Below are positions 42,950 to 54,499 of a stretch of DNA of 64,000 nucleotides, in pieces. The notes under the pieces were generated by a model, which saw only the letters and a program-made list of their open reading frames with translations, was not told where the DNA came from and did not search any database. The translations under genes and the position numbers were made by a program. How positions within the stretch are numbered: the stretch's first letter is position 1; the number at the start of each line of letters is the position of its first letter. Source of the DNA: Triops longicaudatus (lineage: Eukaryota; Arthropoda; Branchiopoda; Notostraca; Triopsidae); the NCBI GenBank assembly GCA_022885665.1, contig JAGQDJ010000095.1, positions 1-64,000 on the forward strand, in the 5' to 3' direction.

Positions 42950-45900
42950 CCGTGGCTCGCATTATGCCAGTATAATCCTTCTTAAGGCAACCTAGGTTAA
43001 GCTTACTCCATTGGAGAGATATATTTTTTTCTAAGATGTTGCGAAGCGTCCATGTTAAAATACACGGCTAAAGCTCAAAATGATTTCCAGTCCATTTTAA
43101 GCGAAGAAACTCATCCTTAGCAAACGCATCTCTTAACTTTGGTATACCTCGTACCGTAACGAAGTTGAGGCTATACCTTGTAGCTAAAGCTTGTTAAGAC
43201 TTGAGCTTACATTTCTTCCATCGGGAGGCTTTATACACGTTCGCTTTTTTTAAGCACGTCCCTGGAGGTTAATACCGAAAACAAGACGCTCCCGTGTCTT
43301 AAGGCGGAACACAATACATTAGTGATTAATCTATATGAAAACACAAAAGGAGCTACCCATAGCTTGCTAAAAAAAAAAGTAGGTATAAACTGTTGCTTCG
43401 GGTAGAACAAAGTCCATGGCGGGAAGCACAACAACAACTTTAGGCTGCGTTGTACTACACGCGTGAGATTATAAAATGCTTCATATACAATACAGGAGTT
43501 GAAAACTTCAAGATTTTGTGAGGAAGGAGCAGACAAAGGGCTAAGCAAGACAAGAAAGCTATTCATCCTGACCGCATATTAAGAAACATGCTCCTAAGCT
43601 TTTCTACGATTTTTAAAAACTAACAGAAATTTTTATCATCGTCTATTTATACAATGACAATAGAGTATTTTTATGTCTTTTCATTTTGGTTCGCAAAGTA
43701 CTTAAACGTTTATATTAACTTCTCGGATATAGTTATGAGAGTTAAATTTGCTATTCCAATCCGTTTCTCTTGTCGGCTCTCGTAAATATACTTTGAAGCT
43801 GGACAAACAAAAAGAACGCGAATTTTGTCAAGTGAGGCAATCATTTGAGAAAACGTAAGGAAATTTTCACAAAAGTGAGCGTGAAGTACTTCTTATCAGG
43901 AGAACGTATTCTGTTTCCTCTTTACACTCGTAAGTGCGACAGCTCTGGCCTATGTTCACCGAACATTACAGGTGCGTGGGCACTGCATTCCCCTCCCAAA
44001 TTTGTATGATTTTGCGTTCAGAAAGAAACCATTAGTTAGAGAAAAATTAGGATTGGGTATCAAATTACCAAGGTGCTGCCTAAGCAAGCATATAGGTAAA
44101 CTGTAGTCCATCTGTATATTGTATTTTATCACCATTCGAAAGATCTTCGAGTGAAACTTCATGTTGCTTACGATATTGACTTCGTCTAGTCTTACATGTG
44201 TTCCTTAAAGGGGCAGTTAGAACTACAATTCCCATAAGCTACAGCAAAAGTATCAAATGACTAACGTAACAATGGCTAGTAATAGTCGAATGACCCTACG
44301 AAATTGAGTGAATATGGGAGCATAACGGGTCCCCTAGGGGTCCTCTAGAAAGGTAGCTTTAATTGTCACATTAAAGTGGTGCACGGTGTCTGGTATCGGA
44401 ATTAATTGAGTCGTACTTACGCTACGGTAATGGGGAGGAAATGGAACAGTCTCTTAGTTAATGGAACGAAACACCAACAATAAAATATGGTAGCCTTTTA
44501 CTAGCCCCGTATATTCAGTCGGAAGGTAAGGTGTACTAGAGGCAAAGGTTAGCTTATACCAAGGCCTTGAGGATACTGAATCCACCTTTTTATATCGGCA
44601 GGCTCGGCCTTTGCTGCCATACACCCTTTCGCTGGTAAGATGCGCTGCGCCTCGAGAAACGTAAAACCTACCTTGGTCTTCGCTATTTTCTTCCTGTGTA
44701 AAATAGCAAGAATTACGAGAGGTGGAAAAAAGGAGTAAAGAAAATAGTAGCGAAGAACCAGGCCAGCCATGAATAAATGCACCTGGTAAAAAACACAATC
44801 AAGTATGCAAAACAGGCTAGGGGGTCATGGACTTAATCGGATAACAGACTTGGTCTTATCATTGAACCAGTAAAAGCACCTTGGTTGAGCAAAATAATCG
44901 AACTAGAAAAGAAAACGTCCTGAAGAGAGAAAATTAACAGAAAGCTAGAATATTTGCTTCCTAAACGCTACCACAAGTGTGGATGTGTTCCGTGTTTGTC
45001 ACAGTGGGGGAAAAAAATAATAGCTAACGATGGACCCATACGAAAAGCACCAGGAATAGGGAAAGTTCTCTTTAGAGATATTACCCTAAACGCTAGGAAG
45101 CTTTCTTTACGGAAAACACAACGAGTAGACTTCATAATTGCCCACCCATGTGTTGTGAATATTTATTAACTGTAGGATATTGGTACAAAAGCAGATAAAT
45201 TTAACCAATTTTTCTCTTTTTCTTTCTATACAGCTTGTTATTCAAGTAATTTAAATAGTTAACTTAAATATTTTATATAATAAAGTTATTTTTTACTAGT
45301 AAAAGTTCATTTTTTTCTAGCTCATTGACATACTTATTATTCAAAAGTGCGAAAGTGAAACCGTAAGCTAAGTTTATTTTTCCGGTTAGGGGTGAATCTT
45401 ACGTAATTAAGCACATAAATAATTTCATAAGAGTTTCCTCGGAATGGATACAGATTATCGCAAATATCCCTTTCTCGCAAGTGCAGTTTGGACACAGTTC
45501 CCAGAAGATCGGTCCTTCGCCACTGTATACCAATGTCGCTCTTGGGAATTAGCATTGGAAATGGCACCAAAAGTTTCGCAAAAACCCCTAATTTTTTAAA
45601 AATATTTTTCAGACCGTAAAGTTCCATTTACTTATATATACTTCTTTTATCGACATACTTCTAAGAAATACGATCTGGCAATCTTCTGTAATTACATTTT
45701 GACAGCTTCAACTTTTAAATTCTTGATATTGATTACTTCAAAATCGCATAATCCAGTCTAAACAGTTGTGCAATGAAGGTGTTTTACTTACAACGAAAAT
45801 GTATGATAAAGGAAATTTCAATTTTAGTTTTCTGTTTGAAACTCGAAAATCTGTCGGAATCACTGCAAATTTACAATCCTATTTTTTAATGGAATGTTGA

Positions 45901-46540
45901 ACTTTTTATATTTAAAGGAAATAATTTGCTACGTAGTATTACTTAACCGACAAAGTTTTCAAAGATATTTCATGTCCCCAAGATCAACTTTTAAACATTG
46001 CCATATTGTTCACCCACAATACAATGAAGACAGTGGCCTCAAGTATATACTGGTGGACTCGCTTTATACAATACTTTACACAATGTAGGTGGTGGCAAAT
46101 GAAATGGCGGTTCTTTCTTTTATTTATTTTTTTTTACTACGAAGTTCCCCTTTTACCTACATGCACCGTTCTTGTTTGGTCATAAGCTCATTTCACTTAA
46201 TATGATAGTAGCGATAATGGCGATATTTTCCATTTTTACCCTACGATAGTAGCAGGGCCGTAACTAGGATTTTGCTCTCAGGGGGGAGGGAGGCGATTTC
46301 TCTGAACGTTTTGAGGTTCTCCTGTCTTCCCCATTATAAAATAAAAATTTCAGGCTGAGGGGGGTAGTTCCCCTCCCCGAAATACGACCTCGGATAACAA
46401 TCTGTCTGGCACTTGGCTATGTCGCAAGAAATGAACGAAAAAATTGTTTTGAGGTATGCTACTTAGGGCAGCGCGACACTAGCTTGGGGAATTCCCACAG
46501 GAACTGTAGAGTAACCGAGCTATTTCGTCACGAGCTAGTT
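42950..46540. other. Long intergenic region
   Basis: About 3.6 kb with no confidently supported gene. A minus-strand stretch at 44450-44800 holds a hydrophobic open frame and acceptor-like sites but no coherent exon chain. CCCCTAGGGG at 44333-44342 is a short perfect palindrome. A degenerate transposon-like element lies at 46253-46392. Confidence 0.5.
46253..46392. repeat. Degenerate DNA-transposon-like element
   Basis: It begins CAGGGCCGTAACTAGG, runs into a G-rich tract and ends in a C-rich tract followed by AAATACGACCTCG, whose reverse complement resembles the left end at about 11 of 16 positions. Such CAGGGCCGTA...GGGGG ends are common in non-autonomous DNA transposons. Limits and class are tentative. 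Confidence 0.4.
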
Positions 46541-47181
46541 ATGTCCGTTCTGTTGATTTCTAGAGAGAGCGTACCACAGCTTTCAAAACACTTTCATTTC
46601 CAACCGCGACTCGTAGCCACGACAAGCTTATCTTTACGTAGTGCACACTCGCCTAACAATATGGGTGACTATTCTGTTTGTGGCATGACAAGTATCCATG
46701 CTGGGACGATTCAAGAAATCCACGACGTACCGATGGATGTTATTATCCGCCCGTTTCCGCCCGATTTAAATAACGAAAAAGTGGACAGCTTGACTGAAAC
46801 CCTACAAGTAAGTATTAGTCTCGATTTATTTAACATAGATCTCCTAGTTTCAAAGAGAATGCATCGTAAATAAAGAAGTCTAGCATCGAAAACAACCAAA
46901 GATAAGCCAATATGTTTGAAACAAGAGACAGAGACGTTTCAAGTGGTCTAATATATTGTTTATTATTGTAGAATCCGGAAACTCGCCATTTGGTCCCTCC
47001 TGTTGACATTTTGTGGATCAAAGGAAGTCAAGGTGGAAACTATTATTATTCTTTTGGTGGTTGCCATCGTTACGCCGCCCACAAGAAACTTGGATTGCCA
47101 ACTATTCGAGCTAAACTCGTTGATTCGTCGATCAAAGATTTACGCGTCTATCTTGGCGCTTCGACTCCTGATTTGAAATAA
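46541..47181 (+). CDS. SRXN1: Sulfiredoxin
   Basis: Two coding exons, 46541-46807 and 46972-47181, give 158 aa (human 137). Sulfiredoxin uses ATP to reduce the cysteine-sulfinic acid of overoxidised 2-Cys peroxiredoxins. The catalytic cysteine lies in [11 protein letters not shown], with the ParB-like segment [20 protein letters not shown] before it. [20 protein letters not shown] precedes the splice junction. The first 40-50 residues are Ser/Arg-rich with few acids, which suggests a mitochondrial leader. An internal Met in [12 protein letters not shown] would give a cytosolic form. An AATAAA lies at 47359-47364. The gene converges with ATF6, stop to stop 705 bp. Confidence 0.95.
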
Positions 47182-47358
47182 CTTAATTTAGAACATAAAG
47201 CACAAGTCACCTTGGACTACAATTCCACTCTTAGATTGTACAATCTTACGCTATTCCAAAGGACCTACTTTCACGCGTCAACAACTGTCACGTTTCACTC
47301 GAGAACCTATTGAAAACACCGAACTTGACCGCAAAGCGATAAAAAGATATTCTCTATG

Positions 47359-47364
47359 AATAAA
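47359..47364 (+). terminator. Poly(A) signal of sulfiredoxin
   Basis: AATAAA about 180 bp after the stop codon on the coding strand. Confidence 0.5.
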
Positions 47365-47886
47365 AAACTTCGTGCAATCTCCATCACCAACCTTTTTATG
47401 TGCAAAATGCAAACCACAGTACAAAACACACAATTAACCACACCTCCAAAAACATCACTCGCTTTGAATTTTTTGTTTGCGTATTGGACTACTGCGCTTT
47501 TTTGACACTTTTTATATCTAAAAATGGGCAAATTACCCCCCCTTTTTCTTCTGACTTTTACACAAAATGCGGTACCGTCTTTCCTTTCGCTCCAAAAGGA
47601 ATACACAACACATGTAATAAATTCTGAATAGAGATCAACATAAAAAGAAACAAAAAAGGAGCCTTCAATTAAGCCTGACTTTTTGTTTTTTCGCTATGGT
47701 AAAGTTTAAAGCCTCGAATGTCCTATTGCCACCATCTATTTACACGACGGCAGCAAATTATATTCATCTGCATCGTCAAATGGTTTAACGTCAATAGAGA
47801 AAAGATTTGTCATCAGCCGAATTGTCAGCTTGCCGAGTAAGAAAAAATGCGTTTATAAAAATGCAACCACGTGGCTCACTCCATAT
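47365..47886. other. 3' flank between sulfiredoxin and ATF6
   Basis: A convergent interval beyond the sulfiredoxin poly(A) signal, expected to contain the ATF6 3' UTR. No coding exon was seen. Confidence 0.5.
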
Positions 47887-50800
47887 TTAGCGTGCACTCC
47901 CACTCGTAGGATAGAAACGGTTCAGTGTCTCCTGATGGTTGTTTAAGTGGGCGAAAGGTTCATGGCTATGACTATCCACTGGAAAACCTTCCTCTACTTT
48001 CCGATGATGTGTCACGTTTTCGGCAGCATTTCTTCGGGTAATTTCATCCCGCACGTTCTGAACCGGTTTACTTTTTTTAAATTGCTTGCTTCTACGAAGG
48101 AGAGACAATTAAAATAAAACTGAATTTCGGGGTGTGTTTTAAATTTACTTGAAGTTCAAAGAGCTGGGAATCGGTTTCTCTGCCACTGGTTCAGTTTTCT
48201 TCGTGGAACTTGCACTGGTCTTGAAAGACGCATTGCCTGGTTGACTACCGTGTGGCGGCAGCGAATTCTCTGCAACATGAAGGAGCTTGGTATTCGTCAC
48301 TTCACAGTCAATCTGCATCATGGCTACGTGGTGTGGAGGCGCCTGCATGGATTCTATAGTTGCAAAAAAAAAAAAAAAAAAAAAAAACACTGATGATAAA
48401 AATTCGACACGCAGCGTTATTGGTATAAGGATTTTTACCATTTAAAGGCAAAGCAGGTAACACTAGAGACATTTTGGGGCGCACAGTATTGTTGTGCTCT
48501 GTAGCAGGTAGCAACAAATGATCGCCGGAAAAGGAAACGACGTAGAAAGTATCATCCCGACGTTGAATGGCTTCAAAGAAGGCGGAGAACAAGTAACTGT
48601 TGGGTGCAGGATCGAGTACTTGCAATTCATGTTTCGCGGGGAATGTCCTGCTCATAAGGAAAATAGTATAAAAGGCCTCCTCCCTCTCCTACAGTATATT
48701 TCGGCGCTGAGAACTTTATCTTACTTGGAATTTTTAGGTTCTGTTAACAAATAGCTTCGGAAGGCGGCAGGAGCTTCTTTTCGCACATGTCCCAGTGCAT
48801 TACGAGCGATGAGTTGATCTTGCTCTTTTTGAAGCTTCACTTGCTTGTTAACACGTTTAGACTGCACACTGGCGCTGGCAGTTTCAGAGGGACGCTCCAC
48901 ACGGAACCAATCCCGGAGCTCACTATCGATACGCAGAGATTCAGTTTGGTTGATATACATGGGACACATGGGATGAAGCTTGGTGCGATTGACTTCAGTG
49001 TCATTCCAAACTCCACTTGGCATGTCGTCATTCAATGATGCTTCGTCTGAGGCCCATAATAAGGATCGAGAATGGCGAAGTTGTGGTACAGATGAAAGGA
49101 CAGGTGGGTTTCTGGATATAGATGAGGCGGGGGCAAAGTATCCTCTGTAATTCAAAACAAAAGTATTAGACATCAGAAAATGAACCACGCATATCTTGTC
49201 AAATTTGGCGAAATACAGATTTGAAAACTTAAGCAAATTTGGAGGAAACTGTTGAAGTCTGAAGACTTTAACTGAGTTCTCTGAAACAATAAAACTTAAA
49301 ATTACCCTAGAGAGGCTAGGTTGAGAGATAGCAAGAGCATGACTGCCAAAAGAGCCGTTGTTTTCTTGGTTTGACTTTGGCTTTGTTCTGTACTAGGTAT
49401 GTGGCCTTCCAGTATGGATAATCTTTCCTTCAGCGACGTATTCTCCGCCTTCAACTGTGCGTTCTGTTCCGCCAACTCGCTCAACTGGGTCTCCAGCATT
49501 GACAGATATTCCTTTTTGCGCTTGCGGGACATGCAGGCGGATTCACGATTTTTAATCATCCGTTGCTGTCGTTTGAGGTTCCTCAACTATGTAAGAACAT
49601 ATAAGAATTACATATTGGGCAGTTACCAATAAAAAATGGGCTTACGTCGGCTTCTGAAAGACCGGGAAACTTGGAATGCGAGGCGATCACTTGAGGGGGT
49701 GGAGGGGTCGTGTTAACAGGGGGTTTCAGAGTGGTTTTAACTGCTAACGGCGTAGGATTGGCTCGGTTGACTGTTTTTGACGGGCTTGTGATTTGCAGTA
49801 AACCTTGCTGGGTTAACGAGGCAAATTCTTCCGCAGACAAAACTATCGGTTGGCCTGTGGCTTTGGTAACAGCGGGCTTACTTTTCATAAGCGTGGGATT
49901 GTTGACGGTAACTGCATTATTTCCTTGCAGATGAGCTTGTGAAATAATCCTGATAGCGATGGGTTTTGCATTCGAGTTCGCACCGACAGGTACACTGGTT
50001 GAGGGCGTGACAGGTGGCGGCACATTTACAGGCAGGGCTGGGATTCTGGAATGTGCGGGTGTTATTTGCACTACTGATGTACCTTGCGGAGGAGACACAC
50101 CTGATACCACACAACAAATTATAAAAACTTGAGGTTTAACTTTTTCATTGTTTACTTACGTTTATTAACGCTGATGACCTTAATATTGGGGTTCAAGACC
50201 TTCGGCTTGCTGATGATAGGTAAGGTTGGCTGTGGTGAACAGGGTGGGCTCCCACTTGGGAGTTGTGGTGGAGTTACGGGAGGCGTTTCCAGCTATTAGA
50301 GAGTTATATTAGATGACCGATCAAGTACGTACGCATTGTAATACAATAAGAAAATCCCTAACAACCTGACGTGCATTTGCCTACATCTCTCATCAAACAT
50401 ACAACCAGACAGTGAAAATCGCACCGTCAAAGCTCATTCCTACGTTCCACAAAACTAACACGAACATTAAAACTATACTAAAGAAGGGCGAAATTCATGC
50501 GGTTACAGTTGAACGATTCCATGACTGCCATAACGTGAACACTATTAAAGCTTTTAATTAGATTAACTTAAACAATACATATGTATATATTTTTGGACTT
50601 GAAGCAATCGAAGGCATTGCCTGTCAACGGTTAACCAAAACACGTTATCAAACCAAACGCGTTATCATGATGTTCAGCTATTAACTTAAGAAACTTAACA
50701 TTTGTAAAATTATTTTGCTGCCCTTCATAATAAATCTTGTATCAAAGAGTCACACACAAAGGTGTGACTCTTTTTTTTTTCTTTTAAAAGTTACGCTTTC

Positions 50801-53800
50801 CCGACAACTAAGACTTTTCCGTAAGCCACAAATATAAGCTAGTCTTCACCAAATTCGCCAATTTCTACGAAATTGTTAGAACGGGTCTTATCTTTGACCC
50901 TCCGTAACCTGAACACCAGTTCTGGCTGCCGGATGTATAACAATGTTTTGCTTTTGCAGTAACTGGAGGTGAGGTCGGAGGAATGATGTTCTTTGTGCAT
51001 CCGGTACAATGTTCTACCCCATTCGTGAATTACGAAACATTATGTTATTGCTAATGAAATATAAATTGATCTAGAAATTCCGACCTGTATGAATCGTGAA
51101 TAAAGAATTTTCTAGCCACGAAGTAACAAACTGTTCACCTTACAATTATTTTGCCCGTAAATAGCAAACCAGCGACGAAGGGCCTTTGAATGTGGTTATA
51201 TATAAATAGGAAATGGGGCTTACGCTGGGTTTCATGTCTACTATCGTGCTTTGCCAAGATTCAGAGCAAACTTGTGGAGAAGGAGGTTGCGATGTAGGTT
51301 CGACTTTAATCGCATCGTTTGCAAAACCTGGAAATGATTCATAGTAATTCATATTATGAAAACAAATTTGCTTGAAGGAGAATAAGCGCGCACCTGTGCT
51401 CGTTTCGCAATTAACATTCAGAAAAGTGTTCAAGTCAATACTCGGCAAGTCCATGTTGCCGTACATTTCATCCAACGTAGTTCCTAAGTTCATTTCCGTT
51501 GCCATACACATATCTGCTGAGTTTGCTCGGTTCTGAAGCTCGTTTTCCAAACTCACATCGCTTTCTATCGAATGAGGCGACAACGCAAAGTCACCACTGT
51601 CGTCTAGCACCATGGGCATCTATAAAAAACACAGCATAAGTTTAATCACTCAACAAATATAACTTTGGGAATAAATAAGTTTGAAATGTATTTTACCTCC
51701 AAATCGCGATGCATATGCTGCAAAAACTCTCCACTGATTTCATCTTCAACATCCACATCTAGACATGAAAAAAAATCCATGTTAATACCCAAGAATGTTC
51801 GGATCTGTTCAAACGAATTCTACGCAAAAACCACATGCAATGCTGAAAGGAATTAAGCTAGAGCACAACTGGGCAGTTACTTCCTGGGTGCTTTACTGTG
51901 TACGCTGTACCCGGGTACGCAAACCACTGTATTGCTAGGGTATGGATTATTCATAAAACGCTCGTGCTTGAAACACGTTGTTCGACTGTTATCGACTGCA
52001 GTTGGGGCTTCTTAAAAGGGGACAGCCGAGCATAAAGAACAACACGAATGGGTTGTCCCCTTTCCATTAAAAAAGGCGCAGCTTGGTTCCTAGCAGCCGA
52101 CAACGCTAACATATGCGAGAAAAAGCTAAGAATTATTCTGCAGCCTATGCCTACACGAATTACGTTACGGTTCCTGGTTTTTTACTCACATAAAAGCCAA
52201 CCGACCGGATTTCCCTCTCGCTTCACCTGTCCTCTCCCCAGAAAAACAACCTGCTCCTTTCGCTCTTCCTCTTTCATTCTCCAACCTGTACAAACTCCCA
52301 AATTGTATATTTTCCTTTGAACGGCATACCACATTTCCCATCCGAGCCGTCCTGCGAAACACACATAAATTTTCCCCTGGATCTTAAAGAGGATTTCGTA
52401 CGGTAGCTTATTTGTTCTAACATTCCTAGTTTCCTTGCTGAAACGTGATTTTCCTACTTGATAACCGGACGGTCACGAAATGCGCGTGGTTGAGAGTTTG
52501 ATTCCGTACATGCAAAATCACAGTGACTTCTAGACACTGCCAAGTTTTCCTGCTTCCTGCACTCTGAAGCTGAAGGGGTCAAAAAACCTGAAACCGGTGC
52601 CGTCAGCGTTGCTAAAGCTAGCTAAAGTCTGCATGCAGGCTTCGAGGAAAGTCAAGGTGAAATAACCAACGCCCCTTCCTCCGAAATGCAGTGCCTTGTT
52701 ATTCCAAAGTGGGTACCAGCTTTACTTTATAATCAAAATTGTGACTTAACTTTTAGTTAATTGTTAACTAAAGTTAACCGAGAGACCGATTTCATGCGGC
52801 AACTGCATAATGGCACAGTAGCCCGAATGTTTAATATGCGTGAAGTATACGGCCGCAAAAACGAGAACAACTTTCTATTTCACCTTGGCCTTGGTCAAAA
52901 CCTGTCGGTTGCGTGCGGTGAGAATTCCTGTGCCTACTGGCCTGCTCTTGAATACCCCTGAGCCCGCATCCTTGGTTATTTAACCTATTGCGCGCCTGGA
53001 AACGCTTCCAGACAAAATTTCCCTTTTTTAAACATCCCAAGACCTTGAAAAACAGGCAGCCAGTTTTCCGGGAAAGTGAAGTCAATCGTTTGAGCTGAAA
53101 GTCTTGACACTGGCGAAGGACCTAGCGTATTGACTTCCCTTGTGCAGTTCAGGGGAACAACGTAGGCTAAATGCAAGTCAGGAAGATTGTTTTATCAGTT
53201 TCGTGGGAAGCAATGGGTACTTGTTACAGATAAACACATGGTTTCTTGAAAACGAAAGCTAGTTTAGGTTTTAGAGATTGGTTTTCCCTCTTGCTCTCAC
53301 TAAACCTTCCATCCATTTTATCCACACAACTAGCGCGTACTACAGTTGATGAAGTCCGTTTCAAATGAAACCCATAAACAGATACCCAAGCTTCGAATTT
53401 CCAGAATACGAGGGGAGGACATGGGTGAGGAGGGGCAGCTGTATGGAAAGCTACAAAGGGCACTTGCTCTGAGCTAGCGTTACATCTGTGTAGTAACGTC
53501 TGGCTTCCCTCCTCCAATTCTAGAATGCAGCGCATATAAATATGAGTAGTTATACACAAGTGTTGTTGACTAAACTAGTTTATCTATCGCTGTAATGTGT
53601 CGAATGTAGATTACAGACGAGGGCTAATGACACGGAGAACTGAGTTGACGTTTGGGTACATTTCGTTATTTTGCGTCTAAAACCCGGCCAATCAGATATC
53701 AAGCTGAAAGGCCGATGTCAACAGTATAATTCTTAACGGAAGAGTTATATGAAATTGCTTACCGAAGGTGAACTCGTTCGAGCTCATGTCTTCAGCAAAA

Positions 53801-53838
53801 AATCGCGACTCCAGACTTGAAATTAAATCCAACGACAT
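47887..53838 (-). CDS. ATF6: Cyclic AMP-dependent transcription factor ATF6
   Basis: Eleven coding exons: 53838-53763, 51758-51697, 51619-51394, 51327-51224, 50292-50160, 50100-49646, 49586-49306, 49144-48725, 48647-48439, 48353-48149 and 48091-47887. They give 791 aa. ATF6 is the ER-membrane sensor whose cytosolic bZIP half is released in the Golgi during ER stress. In order there are an acidic activation region, a Pro/Thr-rich stretch, the basic region ([20 protein letters not shown], about 352-371), a leucine zipper (to ~410), one membrane helix ([18 protein letters not shown], ~427-445) and the luminal domain. A site-1-protease-type RSLL sits at 472-475. The luminal end has the conserved [13 protein letters not shown]. 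Intron 1 is 2 kb. Isoform choice (alpha versus beta) cannot be made. Confidence 0.94.
48364..48387. repeat. A24/T24 homopolymer in ATF6 intron 9
   Basis: An uninterrupted run of 24 A on the plus strand is 24 T on the ATF6 strand. It lies ten bases upstream of the acceptor of exon 10 and serves as its pyrimidine tract. Confidence 0.85.
50293..51223 (-). other. Intron 4 of ATF6
   Basis: A 931-bp intron. It contains a near-palindromic pair AGTCACACA / TGTGTGACT around 50748-50771, followed by a T-rich tract. No exon-like stretch was seen. Confidence 0.6.
51759..53762 (-). other. Intron 1 of ATF6
   Basis: A 2.0-kb intron separating the first 25 codons from the rest. It contains a 32-bp AT-rich inverted repeat at 52746-52777. 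Open stretches inside it lack domain or splice support. An internal promoter for an N-terminally shorter isoform, starting at the ATG at 51619 or an in-frame ATG in exon 2, is possible but unproven. Confidence 0.6.
52746..52777. repeat. Inverted repeat (hairpin) in ATF6 intron 1
   Basis: TTAACTTTTAGTTAA is followed by TTGTTAACTAAAGTTAA, near-perfect inverted arms that could fold into a hairpin. Confidence 0.6.
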
Positions 53839-54499
53839 GGTATATTTGTGAACTTCGATATTGCACTTAATAATTCGCTTAGTTACATAAGGGGTTCAAG
53901 TCAAGTAAATGGAAAAGAGCCACCACAACAGCCCACAAGTCACACACACCCTCACACACCTTATAACATGCGTTGAAGTTTGAGTTCTAGTGACTTCTTC
54001 AGCTGCGTTAGTAGACGCGTGAGAAGTTACCGTCAAACTTGAGAACAAACCGTCCGGTGCCGCGAGCGTAGTTGTTACGCCCTTCGGCTCCTGCTTACCG
54101 GTTTGCTTCTTCTGGCTCCGAGCGATACTGACCTTGTAGTAAAGACGCAGCATACGGGATGGCGCCCGAGTAGCATACTTTATCATAAAAAATAATTTAT
54201 CCCTTTACTACTATCAGTTTACATGGAGGCGTTATCCTACCAGTGAAGGGGGCGTTCTGGCGTGTCAATTTCGAACGCTCTAAAAATTTGGTGAATGGTT
54301 CTACAAATTTATCAAGCAGCTTTTAGTAATCGTACACTTACTGGCTCATGCGGAAAAGCGGCATACCCCACAAGGAGCGTTGGTTTGTAGCAATTTTTGG
54401 CGCCGAGACCAAGATATTCCGCATTGATTGCGGGGAAGCCAGTCCGAAACAGCTGTTCAGAGACGTAAGATGCGCACAACAAAGGACAGTGCGACACGG

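Noticed and set aside
44454..44798. Hydrophobic minus-strand frame that looks like a signal peptide
   Set aside because: The hydrophobic run coincides with a pyrimidine tract before a CACAG acceptor, so it is probably intron sequence. No complete exon chain could be built.
52480..52520. Possible tRNA B-box (GAGTTTGATTCC)
   Set aside because: It deviates from the GGTTCGANNCC consensus, and no A-box or cloverleaf arms could be paired around it.
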